Source: Prevotella sp. | GTDB lineage: Bacteria; Bacteroidota; Bacteroidia; Bacteroidales; Bacteroidaceae | Direction: 5' to 3' | NCBI GenBank assembly: GCA_017940545.1 | Contig: JAGAYI010000009.1 | Coordinates: 16,852 to 80,851 of the forward strand | Length of the DNA: 64,000 nucleotides | Part shown: piece by piece, positions 16,846 to 24,208 of the stretch | Layout of the letters: each line of letters begins with the position of its first letter | How positions within the stretch are numbered: the stretch's first letter is position 1 | The notes under the pieces: generated by a model | Databases searched by the model: none | What the model was told of the DNA's origin: nothing | The model's input: only the letters and a program-made list of their open reading frames with translations | Program-made: the position numbers and the translations under genes

Positions 16846-18329
16846 AAAAGATAGTTTTTTTCCCGCTATATGTCTTTGTCTCTTTGCTTTTCTTCTCTGC
16901 CTGCACTACCGAAACAGTCAGTAATGCGAAGCAAGAGGCGATGCGTCCACAGATATTTCCCGACTACCTCGGCGTTACCATACCTGTCAACATAGCACCC
17001 CTCAACTTTTCTATGGCCGACGAGTCAGTCCTGCGTATTGATGCTGTCATTACAGACCGTCACGGTAACAATCTGCATAGTCAAGACGAGGAGTCGGTCG
17101 ATTTCAATATTGACGACTGGCACGCACTACTCGACCAGAACCGTGGCGACTCACTCAGCATTACTGTATCGGCTAAATATGACGACGGCTGGCACACCTA
17201 CCGTCCTTTCTCCATCTACGTGAGTACGGACAGCATTGACTATGGCATCTGCTATCGTCTTATTGAGCCCGGTTATGAGGTATGGAGCAAGATGGGTATT
17301 TACGAGCGCGACCTCTCCACGTTCGATGAGCGAGCATTGATTGAGAACACGCAGTTCGAGGGTTGTGTCAACTGCCATAGCTTCAACCGGGGCAATCCCG
17401 CCCAGATGAGCCTGCACATTCGTGGTCCGCATGGTGCCACGCTGCTGCGGCAGGCCGACGGTACAGTTACCGCCTACAACACCAAGACCCAGCAGACGCT
17501 CGGACTGTGTGTCTATCCGTACTGGCATCCCTCTGGCCGTTACATTGCCTATTCCACCAACACGACGAATCAGACGTTCCACAGTGCCCACAGAAACCGT
17601 ATTGAGGTGTTCGATGCCGCTTCCGACCTACAGGTCTATGACACCGAAAAGAATGAACTGCTGCTGTCGCCACTTCTCAAACGGGACTCCGTCTATGAGA
17701 CCTACCCCGTCTTCTCTTCCGACGGCCGCTCGCTCTATTTCTGTTCGGCCCGCGCCCTACCCGAGGGCAGTCATGAGCTGGACTCCATCCGTTATAATCT
17801 GTGTCGCATTGACTTCGACCCCGCCACGGGTAACTTCGGCAATCGCATAGACACGATTGTCAATGCCGCAGCCCAGCGAAAGTCAGTTTCCTTCCCCCGG
17901 CCGTCGTATGACGGGCATTTCCTCTGCTATACGCTGTCTGATTACGGGCAGTTCAGCATCTGGCACCATGAGGCCGACCTCTGGCTACTCGACTTGTCAG
18001 GTGGTCATATCCCCCGGCTCATGACGGAAGCCAATTCCAGTGACACTGAATCATTCCATAACTGGAGTACTAACTCACGCTGGCTGGTGTTCAGCTCCCG
18101 CCGTGACGACGGACTCTTTACCCGTCCCTATTTCTGTCATGTCGATGAGAAGGGTGTCATTACCAAACCCTTTATGTTACCTCAGCGTAACCCACGACAG
18201 TTCTACCGGGAACGTTTCCTTTCCTTCAACGTGCCCGATTTCATTATTGCCCCGACTGGCTTTGACAGTCACCAGGCCAGCCGGGTCATCAATAACGAAT
18301 ATCGTAAAGACTTTGGCGTGCGCCAATAA
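16842..18329 (+). CDS. Beta-propeller (PD40/TolB-like) lipoprotein with CxxCH haem motif, copy 2
   Basis: 495 residues, lipobox LLFFSAC then TTETVSN. It shares the N-terminal block of copy 1 (IFPDYLGVTIPVNIAPLNF against IFPDYCDVTVPCNIAPLNF), the CxxCH site (C175-V-N-C178-H179, followed by SF) and the propeller blades (CVYPYWHPSGRYIAYSTN, TYPVFSSDGRSLYFCSAR, VSFPRPSYDGHFLCYTLS, FHNWSTNSRWLVFSSRR). The C-terminal LPQRNPRQFYRERF matches copy 1's LPQEDPEQNTFRMK. It is coupled to copy 2 of the membrane protein by a 4-base overlap and ends the block, 7 bp from the convergent argF' gene. Confidence 0.75.
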   Translation: MKKIVFFPLYVFVSLLFFSACTTETVSNAKQEAMRPQIFPDYLGVTIPVNIAPLNFSMADESVLRIDAVITDRHGNNLHSQDEESVDFNIDDWHALLDQNRGDSLSITVSAKYDDGWHTYRPFSIYVSTDSIDYGICYRLIEPGYEVWSKMGIYERDLSTFDERALIENTQFEGCVNCHSFNRGNPAQMSLHIRGPHGATLLRQADGTVTAYNTKTQQTLGLCVYPYWHPSGRYIAYSTNTTNQTFHSAHRNRIEVFDAASDLQVYDTEKNELLLSPLLKRDSVYETYPVFSSDGRSLYFCSARALPEGSHELDSIRYNLCRIDFDPATGNFGNRIDTIVNAAAQRKSVSFPRPSYDGHFLCYTLSDYGQFSIWHHEADLWLLDLSGGHIPRLMTEANSSDTESFHNWSTNSRWLVFSSRRDDGLFTRPYFCHVDEKGVITKPFMLPQRNPRQFYRERFLSFNVPDFIIAPTGFDSHQASRVINNEYRKDFGVRQ

Positions 18330-18336
18330 GACAGGC

Positions 18337-19311
18337 CTACAGAGCCTCTAACATCCGCTTAATAACCACCGAACATGAAATTTCGCGGTTAGCAGCTTCA
18401 GGAATGACGATGCTGTTGGCAGACTCTATGACATCGTCGGTGACGATAAGTCCACGGCGCACGGGCAAACAGTGCATGAACTTCGCATCGTTCGTCCACG
18501 ACATGTGTTCCGTGTCAACCGTCCACGACATGTCCTTGCTGGTAATCTTGCCATAGTCTGCAAGGTTCGTCACACCAGGGTTCGACCAGTTCTTGGCATA
18601 AATGAAGTCGGCACCCTCAAAAGCCTTGCGCTGGTCGTATTCTACGCAGGCATCACCCACAAACTTCGGGTCGAGCTCGTAACCCTTGGGGTGCGTAACA
18701 ACAAAATCAACGTCTGCAGCTCGCATCCACTGGGCAAACGAGTTAGGAACGGCTTGCGGCAGGGCGCGGCAGTGGGGAGCCCATGTCAGTACCACTTTCG
18801 GGCGTTCCACTTTCTTATATTCCTCAATCGTTATCAGGTCGGCAAATGCCTGCAACGGGTGTACGGTAGCCGTCTCCATGGCAAAGACAGGTTTGCCAGA
18901 GTACTTGATGAACTGCTGGAGCACCGTTTCGGCGTAGTCATACTCACGGTCGGTCAGTCCGGCAAATGAGCGTACGCCAATCATGTCGCAGTAGCAACCC
19001 ATAACGGGAATAGCCTCCAGGAGGTGCTCAGACTTATCGCCATCCATGATGACGCCACGCTCGGTTTCCAGTTTCCATGCCCCGGCATTCACGTCGAGCA
19101 CAATGACGTTCATGCCCAGGTTCATGGCAGCCTTCTGTGTGGAAAGACGGGTGCGCAGCGAGTTATTGAAAAAAATCATCATCAGGGTCTTATTCTTGCC
19201 CAGATGCTGGTATTTGTAACGGTCTTGCTTAATTTCCATAGCCTCAGCGAGAGCCATATCTAACGGTCCAATGTCCTCGACATTGATAAATGAAGAAAAC
19301 TGATTATTCAT
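18337..19311 (-). CDS. argF': N-succinylornithine carbamoyltransferase (SOTCase)
   Basis: Arginine biosynthesis enzyme that carbamoylates a blocked ornithine instead of free ornithine. 324 residues; it closely follows the pattern of the Bacteroides fragilis enzyme (MIFFNNSLRTRLSTQKAAMN for carbamoyl phosphate, HCLPVRR near the end). Known from the family: the position aligned with Pro90 of B. fragilis decides between succinyl- and acetylornithine, with Glu in acetylornithine enzymes. Here that residue is Ser94 (MDGDKSEHLLE), neither Pro nor Glu. I chose the ATG at 19311 because AATAAAGAAG precedes it; an in-frame ATG at 19335 adds eight residues. A TATCTTTG box lies at 19349-19356. Next to nothing arginine-related, but an ArgE-like deacylase lies at 28547. 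Confidence 0.88.
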   Translation of the reverse strand: MNNQFSSFINVEDIGPLDMALAEAMEIKQDRYKYQHLGKNKTLMMIFFNNSLRTRLSTQKAAMNLGMNVIVLDVNAGAWKLETERGVIMDGDKSEHLLEAIPVMGCYCDMIGVRSFAGLTDREYDYAETVLQQFIKYSGKPVFAMETATVHPLQAFADLITIEEYKKVERPKVVLTWAPHCRALPQAVPNSFAQWMRAADVDFVVTHPKGYELDPKFVGDACVEYDQRKAFEGADFIYAKNWSNPGVTNLADYGKITSKDMSWTVDTEHMSWTNDAKFMHCLPVRRGLIVTDDVIESANSIVIPEAANREISCSVVIKRMLEAL

Positions 19312-19348
19312 ATCTTCTTTATTTTGGTTCAACATTTGTTTAACGCTA

Positions 19349-19356
19349 CAAAGATA
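19349..19356 (-). promoter_or_regulatory. -7 box of argF'
   Basis: TATCTTTG on the minus strand, 37 bp upstream of the chosen start. Confidence 0.55.
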
Positions 19357-19425
19357 AATAAAAAAAGTGACAGGAGTCCCAACCTGCCACCTTATTTATA
19401 GATAATTATCAAAAAACGTAACGAT

Positions 19426-20316
19426 TCAGAACTCCACGTAGGGTTGCAGTCGGCTGATGGCAGCGTCAGGGAAGTCACGATGGAGTTTCAAGTCATCAAG
19501 ACTATTCAGAGGGCCGCGTAGCCGTCGATATTCTATGATGGCCTTTGCTTGATAAAACGAGATGTACGGATGGCGCTGCAGCTGATTGAGCGTGAGTTTG
19601 TTGATGTTTATCTTACGGATGTGCGGCTGCACGACAGTAAAATAAGGTATAGCATCTGCCGGGAAGTCCTCTATCTCACGTAACTGTTCGGGGCTGACAT
19701 AACCACCGAGGCGCTGACCGTAACGTATGATGCGACGGGCAAAGGCCTCGCCCACCCCAGGCACCTTACGCAGCAATAGGGTGTCGGTGGTGTTAAGGTT
19801 CACACTTTGTGGCACCTCCACCTTGACGGGATATTTCAAGGTGTCGCGCTCGTAGTGCTCAGGTTCGCCAACCAGTATGGCAGCAGGTGTAGTATAGTCA
19901 GGCGATATGCGGATGTAAGGTTCCAATTCGCGATACTCACTGACCGTCAGACCATAAAGACGGGCAAAGTCTTCCTTCTTCCGATAGATGCCTCCACGCG
20001 CTCGATACTTATATATATTCCTCACCTGCCAGGGACGCAGACCAAGACGAAGCAGTTGCGTGGAGTCTGCTGTGTTGGGGTCGAACGGGAAAAGTTCTGC
20101 CTTATGCTCCATGGGCTGGGCATAATATCTTGCCGTCCGGCTGTTGCTCCTCACTTTCTTCCATTCTGTGGTCGAGTCAGCAGCCGCATGGTGCGTGGAA
20201 CTCTCCATACTTCCATCAGCAAAGAAGACCACCCCCAATGCAACAACCATGATGCACAACACAAAGAGGATGGCCCGGCGGTCTGACTTACGTATGAGGA
20301 AGAAGTCGCGGAACAT
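19426..20316 (-). CDS. Membrane-anchored helix-hairpin-helix protein (ComEA-like repeats)
   Basis: 296 residues. One N-terminal membrane anchor (RRAILFVLCIMVVALGVVFF) is followed by about 70 residues of linker and then three successive helix-hairpin-helix type units: FDPNTADSTQLLRLGLRPW, VNLNTTDTLLLRKVPGVGEAFARR and ININKLTLNQLQRHPYISF, each opening with the N-x-A/T-x-x-x-L pattern seen in ComEA and the type II secretion protein GspK. HHH units usually bind DNA non-specifically, so a periplasmic DNA-binding role is possible but not shown. The start is 4 bp after the stop of the symporter gene, so they probably form an operon. Convergent with nothing downstream for 90 bp. Confidence 0.75.
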   Translation of the reverse strand: MFRDFFLIRKSDRRAILFVLCIMVVALGVVFFADGSMESSTHHAAADSTTEWKKVRSNSRTARYYAQPMEHKAELFPFDPNTADSTQLLRLGLRPWQVRNIYKYRARGGIYRKKEDFARLYGLTVSEYRELEPYIRISPDYTTPAAILVGEPEHYERDTLKYPVKVEVPQSVNLNTTDTLLLRKVPGVGEAFARRIIRYGQRLGGYVSPEQLREIEDFPADAIPYFTVVQPHIRKININKLTLNQLQRHPYISFYQAKAIIEYRRLRGPLNSLDDLKLHRDFPDAAISRLQPYVEF

Positions 20317-20320
20317 TTTT

Positions 20321-21721
20321 TCAGATAATTCCGAACTGGTTGAGGAAAATCAGCAAGATGCCTATTGGACAAACGTAACGCACGCTGAACATGTAGAGCG
20401 TGAAGATGTGCGAACGCAGGGTGCCGCCATTCGTCAGTTCGTCGTGGACAAGTTCTTTCGGAACATACCAGCCAAGGAACAGACAGGTAAGCAGACCACC
20501 CATTGGCAGGAATATCTGGCCTGTCAGAAAGTCGAACCAGTCAAACAGGGAGCGGTCGGCCACGACCAACCACTGGCGGGTACTGCCAAACGAGAGGGCA
20601 CAGAACACACCAAGGACAGCGCAAAGCGCAGTGACCCATGCAGCTCCCTTACGTCGGGAGAGATTGAATTCCTCATGGAAAAAGGCGGTACTCACCTCGT
20701 GAAGAGACATCAGCGACGTCAAAGCAGCCAACGACAGCAAAGCATAGAACAAAATAGCAATGAGCTCGCCTAAGACAGGAGCACCGGCAAAAGCTTGCTG
20801 AAACACATTAGGCAGGGTGATAAACACCAGGCCCGGGCCACAATACTGACTGGCCAACTGGGGGTCAGACATGAGTTCCGGGGCATTAGGATAAATGGCG
20901 AAGAACGCAGGGAATATCATCAAACCGGCCAAGATGGCTATCAGCGTATCAATGCTGACAATCTGGACGGCGGACTTCGTCAGGTGGGTGTCGCGTTTGA
21001 AGTAGCTGGCGTATGTACACAGGCAGCCCATACCCACGCTGAGCGAATAGAAGGCCTGCCCCAACGCGCCAAGGAACACCTGACTGTCAACCTTGGTGAA
21101 GTCTGGATTGAACAGGAAGCTGATGCCTTTTCCTGCTCCCGGCAGCATACAAGAGGACACGGCAATGACCATGAGCAGTATAAACAACAGGGGCATCATG
21201 AATTTCGAAGCTTTCTCGATGCCCTTTTCCACGCCACGCGATATGATGAAGTGACAAACAAGTATAAACAATAACATGCACACGACAGGCTTCCACGGAT
21301 GGGAGGCAAAGGAGTCAAAGTAGCTCTTGATGTAGTCAGCATCGCCACTCAGATGGCCTACTACCGACGCATAGATGTACTGAAGGCACCAGCCAGACAC
21401 CACCACATAGTAGCTGGTAATCAGGAAACCGGTAAAAACGCCGAAATAACCTATCAACCGCCAGGGCGAGCCTCCTGCCAGCGAGGCGTAGGCACGGGCG
21501 GTATTGGCCTGTGCCCTGCGGCCAATGATGAACTCGTTAAGCATGCAGGGAATGCCTAACACTATGACACACGCAATATAAATCATGATAAAAGCAGCCC
21601 CACCATTCTGACCCGTCATGTAGGGGAAACGCCACACGTTACCCAGCCCCACGGCACTACCTGCCGTTGCCAGAATGATGCCTATCTTGCTTCCAAAGTT
21701 AGCTCTTTCTGTATTCGACAT
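20321..21721 (-). CDS. Sodium-dependent transporter, neurotransmitter:sodium symporter (NSS) family
   Basis: 466 residues, an inner-membrane Na+-coupled importer, probably for an amino acid. The TM1 signature KIGIILATAGSAVGLGNVWRFPYMTGQNGGAAF, shared with LeuT, is complete, including the unwound Gly-rich stretch that binds substrate and sodium. About eleven or twelve hydrophobic segments follow. I start at the ATG at 21721 (MSNTERANFG); the frame is open a further 81 codons upstream, but that stretch crosses the promoter box at 21747-21754 and does not look like the family. The substrate cannot be read from sequence. Confidence 0.92.
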   Translation of the reverse strand: MSNTERANFGSKIGIILATAGSAVGLGNVWRFPYMTGQNGGAAFIMIYIACVIVLGIPCMLNEFIIGRRAQANTARAYASLAGGSPWRLIGYFGVFTGFLITSYYVVVSGWCLQYIYASVVGHLSGDADYIKSYFDSFASHPWKPVVCMLLFILVCHFIISRGVEKGIEKASKFMMPLLFILLMVIAVSSCMLPGAGKGISFLFNPDFTKVDSQVFLGALGQAFYSLSVGMGCLCTYASYFKRDTHLTKSAVQIVSIDTLIAILAGLMIFPAFFAIYPNAPELMSDPQLASQYCGPGLVFITLPNVFQQAFAGAPVLGELIAILFYALLSLAALTSLMSLHEVSTAFFHEEFNLSRRKGAAWVTALCAVLGVFCALSFGSTRQWLVVADRSLFDWFDFLTGQIFLPMGGLLTCLFLGWYVPKELVHDELTNGGTLRSHIFTLYMFSVRYVCPIGILLIFLNQFGII

Positions 21722-21746
21722 CTTTACTATCCATATAATTCGTTTG

Positions 21747-21806
21747 CAAAAGTACAAAGAAAAATAAAAAAATAAAAGAATATAAGAATAAAAAGCATTA
21801 CTTTTG
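21747..21806. promoter_or_regulatory. Divergent promoters for the NSS symporter and VanZ genes
   Basis: TACTTTTG occurs on the minus strand at 21747-21754, 25 bp before the symporter start, and again on the plus strand at 21799-21806, 20 bp before the vanZ-like start. The two share a short A/T-rich region. Confidence 0.55.
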
Positions 21807-21826
21807 CATACAAAAAAGAAGAAACA

Positions 21827-22279
21827 ATGAGGAAATACTATCAATTTGTTAAAAAGTACCCCTTTTCCATAACATGTTTCATACTGATATGGGTCTTGTC
21901 GCTGATGCCGTTCTTCCCGGAAACAGGCTTGGAAGACGTAGCATTTATCGACAAATGGACGCACTTAGTGATGTACGGCGGCACGTGTGGAGTACTGTGG
22001 ATGGAGTATCTGAGAGCACACACTCGCCCCAAGGAAGGGAAGAAAGGTACCGCAAAGACTCCCAGCCCTTGTGCCGGGGGCAGGCTCTTCCTCCTTGCCT
22101 GGCTGGCTCCTGTCCTGATGAGCGGCTTGCTGGAGTTGCTACAGGAGTATGCCACCACCACGCGCAGCGGAGAATGGATGGACTTTGCCGCCAACTCGCT
22201 GGGTGTCAGCCTGGGAGCAGTATTCGGACTCATTGTTATGAGAATCAAAAGAAAAATAAAACCATTATCCCACTATTAA
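21827..22279 (+). CDS. VanZ family membrane protein
   Basis: 150 residues with four hydrophobic segments. Family features: FIDKWTHLVMYGGTCGVLWMEY (the DK-x-x-H block after TM1) and LQEYATTTRSGEWMDFAANSLGVSLGAVFGL near the end (the conserved R-x-x-x-x-D-x-x-x-N pattern of VanZ). VanZ proteins are small membrane proteins tied to teicoplanin resistance in enterococci, but most genomic copies are of unknown function. It stands alone between a divergent symporter and a convergent CYTH gene. Confidence 0.85.
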   Translation: MRKYYQFVKKYPFSITCFILIWVLSLMPFFPETGLEDVAFIDKWTHLVMYGGTCGVLWMEYLRAHTRPKEGKKGTAKTPSPCAGGRLFLLAWLAPVLMSGLLELLQEYATTTRSGEWMDFAANSLGVSLGAVFGLIVMRIKRKIKPLSHY

Positions 22280-22331
22280 AGTCCATATAAAAATTAGAGA
22301 CTATCAGTAATGAAAGCCTCTAAGCCCTTTT

Positions 22332-22808
22332 TCATTTCCACAGCTTGTAAGGATTCACCCGCAGACTACTGTTGTAGTAACGGCGGTCGCCCGTCACTTC
22401 CTCTCCGATGAAATCGGGCTTTTCGTAAGTTTCATCGGCCGACTGCAACTCTACTTCGGCCATGACGAGCCCCGCGTTGTCACCGTAGAACTCATCGACC
22501 TCGAAAGTGTGCGGTCCGCTCTTGACGAGCCAGCGCGTCTTGTCGATGATGCCCGGTTCGCAAAGGGCGAACAGGTGCTCTGCCTCGTCAAGGGTGATTT
22601 CCTTCTCAAACTCGTAACGGCTCAACCCGCCGTCGAAACTCGGCCCTTTGATGGTCAGGAATCCGCAGTCGTCGCGGCGACGCACCCTGACAGTACGCCC
22701 GCGACCACTACAGATGTAACCTTGCTTGATGCGACTGTGGCTGTAAGCCTGACGCTTATAGCTGTCGCCGCGAACGAGGAACTTGCGTTCGATTTCCATT
22801 CCGCTCAT
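22332..22808 (-). CDS. CYTH domain protein (triphosphate tunnel metalloenzyme)
   Basis: 158 residues forming one CYTH/TTM domain: N-terminal EIERKFLV (the ExExK signature), charged strands lining the tunnel (RTVRVRRRD, FLTIKG, RYEFEKEI, FEVDEFYG, MAEVELQ). Bacterial members hydrolyse tripolyphosphate or nucleotide triphosphates; a minority are class IV adenylate cyclases. Which activity applies cannot be told. The start may be 22808 (MSGMEIERK) or 22799 (MEIERK). Last gene of the acyl-CoA ligase, prfB, small-peptide series on this strand. Confidence 0.88.
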   Translation of the reverse strand: MSGMEIERKFLVRGDSYKRQAYSHSRIKQGYICSGRGRTVRVRRRDDCGFLTIKGPSFDGGLSRYEFEKEITLDEAEHLFALCEPGIIDKTRWLVKSGPHTFEVDEFYGDNAGLVMAEVELQSADETYEKPDFIGEEVTGDRRYYNSSLRVNPYKLWK

Positions 22809-22843
22809 CTTTGTATGGCAGATGATGGGTTACGAAATACGGA

Positions 22844-22984
22844 TTATGCCGTGGCGACGGCATAGATTACGTAGATGACTCCGAGCAGAATCAATGCTCC
22901 GAAAATCCAGTTAATCACCTGTTTACCTTCTTTCTCCTGCTGTGCTTCACGGGCTGCACGGCGAGCCTTTCCTTTTTGACTCAT
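22844..22984 (-). CDS. 46-residue single-pass membrane peptide
   Basis: A short open frame between prfB and the CYTH gene. The N-terminal half is strongly basic with many Ala and Glu (MSQKGKARRAAREAQQEKEG), then a transmembrane helix (VINWIFGALILLGVIYVIYA), ending VATA. An N-in, basic-then-hydrophobic layout is typical of small inner-membrane peptides. It lies in the same direction as its neighbours, 35 bp upstream of the CYTH start and 58 bp after prfB's stop, so it sits in the likely operon. I do not recognise a family; coding status rests on composition and position. Confidence 0.65.
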   Translation of the reverse strand: MSQKGKARRAAREAQQEKEGKQVINWIFGALILLGVIYVIYAVATA

Positions 22985-23042
22985 AATTTCTTCTATTTTT
23001 ATTGGTTTACTATCTCTGTTGATGTATCATCATCATGACCCA

Positions 23043-24164
23043 TTACTCATTGTCAACAGTCGGGAACTCCATGAGGTAGGCCTTGATGAAGCCATCCAGC
23101 TTACCGTTCATTACGCCATCTACGTCGCTGGTCTGGTAGTTGGTGCGGTGGTCCTTAACGCGTTTGTCGTCGAAGACGTACGAGCGTATCTGGCTGCCCC
23201 ACTCTATCTTCTTCTTGCCGGCCTCAATCTTGGCTTGTGCCTCCAATCGTTTCTTCATGGCACGGTCGTAGAGTTGCGACTTCAACAGCTTCAGGGCGCG
23301 TTCCTTGTTTTTTGGTTGGTCGCGCGTCTCAGTATTCTCAATGAGTATTTCCTCTTCTTCGCTGGTGTCGGGGTCGGTGTACCAATAGCGCAGTCGCACG
23401 CCCGACTCCACCTTGTTGACGTTCTGGCCGCCGGCACCGCTGCTGCGGAACGTGTCCCACGAGAGTTTGGCAGGGTCAACAAAAACCTCGATGGTGTCAT
23501 CGACCAACGGCGTAACGAACACAGAGGCGAACGACGTCATGCGCTTGCCCTGGGCATTATAGGGCGACACGCGCACCAGGCGGTGCACCCCGTTCTCGCT
23601 CTTCAGGTAACCGTAGGCATATTCACCACCCTCTATAGTCATGGTGACGCTCTTGATGCCAGCCTCGTCGCCGTCCTGCAGGTCGTTAATGGTCACCTTG
23701 TAGCCGTGGGCCTCGCACCACCGCTGATACATGCGCATGAGCATCTGGGCCCAGTCCTGTGCCTCAGTACCTCCGGCACCGCTGTTTATTTTCAGCACGG
23801 CGTCCATGGGGTCTTCCTTCTGGCGCAGCATGTTCATCAGCTCTAAGGCCTCGATGGCTTCGATGGCTTTCTGGTAGTCGGCATCCACTTCCTCTTCGGT
23901 TACCATCTCGTCCTTGAAGAAGTCGAAGGCCAGCTGCAGCTCGTCGGCCAGCGTGCGTACCTGTTTATAACCGTCAAGCCAACGTTTGATGCCCTTCACC
24001 TTCTTCATCTGTTCTTCTGCCCGTTTCGGGTCTTCCCAGAAGTCAGGAGCTTGTGTGCGCAAGTCTTCTTCCTCCCACTCCACCTGTTTCTCGTCAATCT
24101 TCAGGTAGTGGCGTAATTTATCGGCTCTGTCGAGCACGTCCTTCAGTTGCTCTTGTGTAATCAT
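23043..24164 (-). CDS. prfB: Peptide chain release factor 2
   Basis: Class I release factor, terminates translation at UGA and UAA. 373 residues; GGQ peptidyl-tRNA hydrolysis motif at residues 245-247 (SSGAGGQNVNKVES) and a stop-codon recognition tripeptide SPY at 200-202 in the place of the usual SPF, which I believe is common in Bacteroidota. The first 25-30 codons are in the same frame as the rest (RHYLKIDEKQVEW), so the +1 programmed frameshift that autoregulates prfB in E. coli is absent. Starts 44 bp after the stop of the acyl-CoA ligase gene. Confidence 0.95.
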   Translation of the reverse strand: MITQEQLKDVLDRADKLRHYLKIDEKQVEWEEEDLRTQAPDFWEDPKRAEEQMKKVKGIKRWLDGYKQVRTLADELQLAFDFFKDEMVTEEEVDADYQKAIEAIEALELMNMLRQKEDPMDAVLKINSGAGGTEAQDWAQMLMRMYQRWCEAHGYKVTINDLQDGDEAGIKSVTMTIEGGEYAYGYLKSENGVHRLVRVSPYNAQGKRMTSFASVFVTPLVDDTIEVFVDPAKLSWDTFRSSGAGGQNVNKVESGVRLRYWYTDPDTSEEEEILIENTETRDQPKNKERALKLLKSQLYDRAMKKRLEAQAKIEAGKKKIEWGSQIRSYVFDDKRVKDHRTNYQTSDVDGVMNGKLDGFIKAYLMEFPTVDNE

Positions 24165-24208
24165 TCGTTTATTTCAATTGGTAATGAGTTACCACTCATT
24201 TTAGAAAG

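Noticed and set aside
18337-19311. Aspartate or ordinary ornithine carbamoyltransferase
   Set aside because: The FFNNSLRTR block and overall pattern match the succinylornithine/acetylornithine group, not OTC (STRTR with free-ornithine motif) or ATC.
21722-21964. N-terminal extension of the symporter gene
   Set aside because: Runs through the divergent promoter region and into the vanZ-like gene; the family starts at 21721.
23019-23846. 275-codon plus-strand open frame
   Set aside because: Antisense to prfB; the product shows no recognisable domain while prfB has all motifs.
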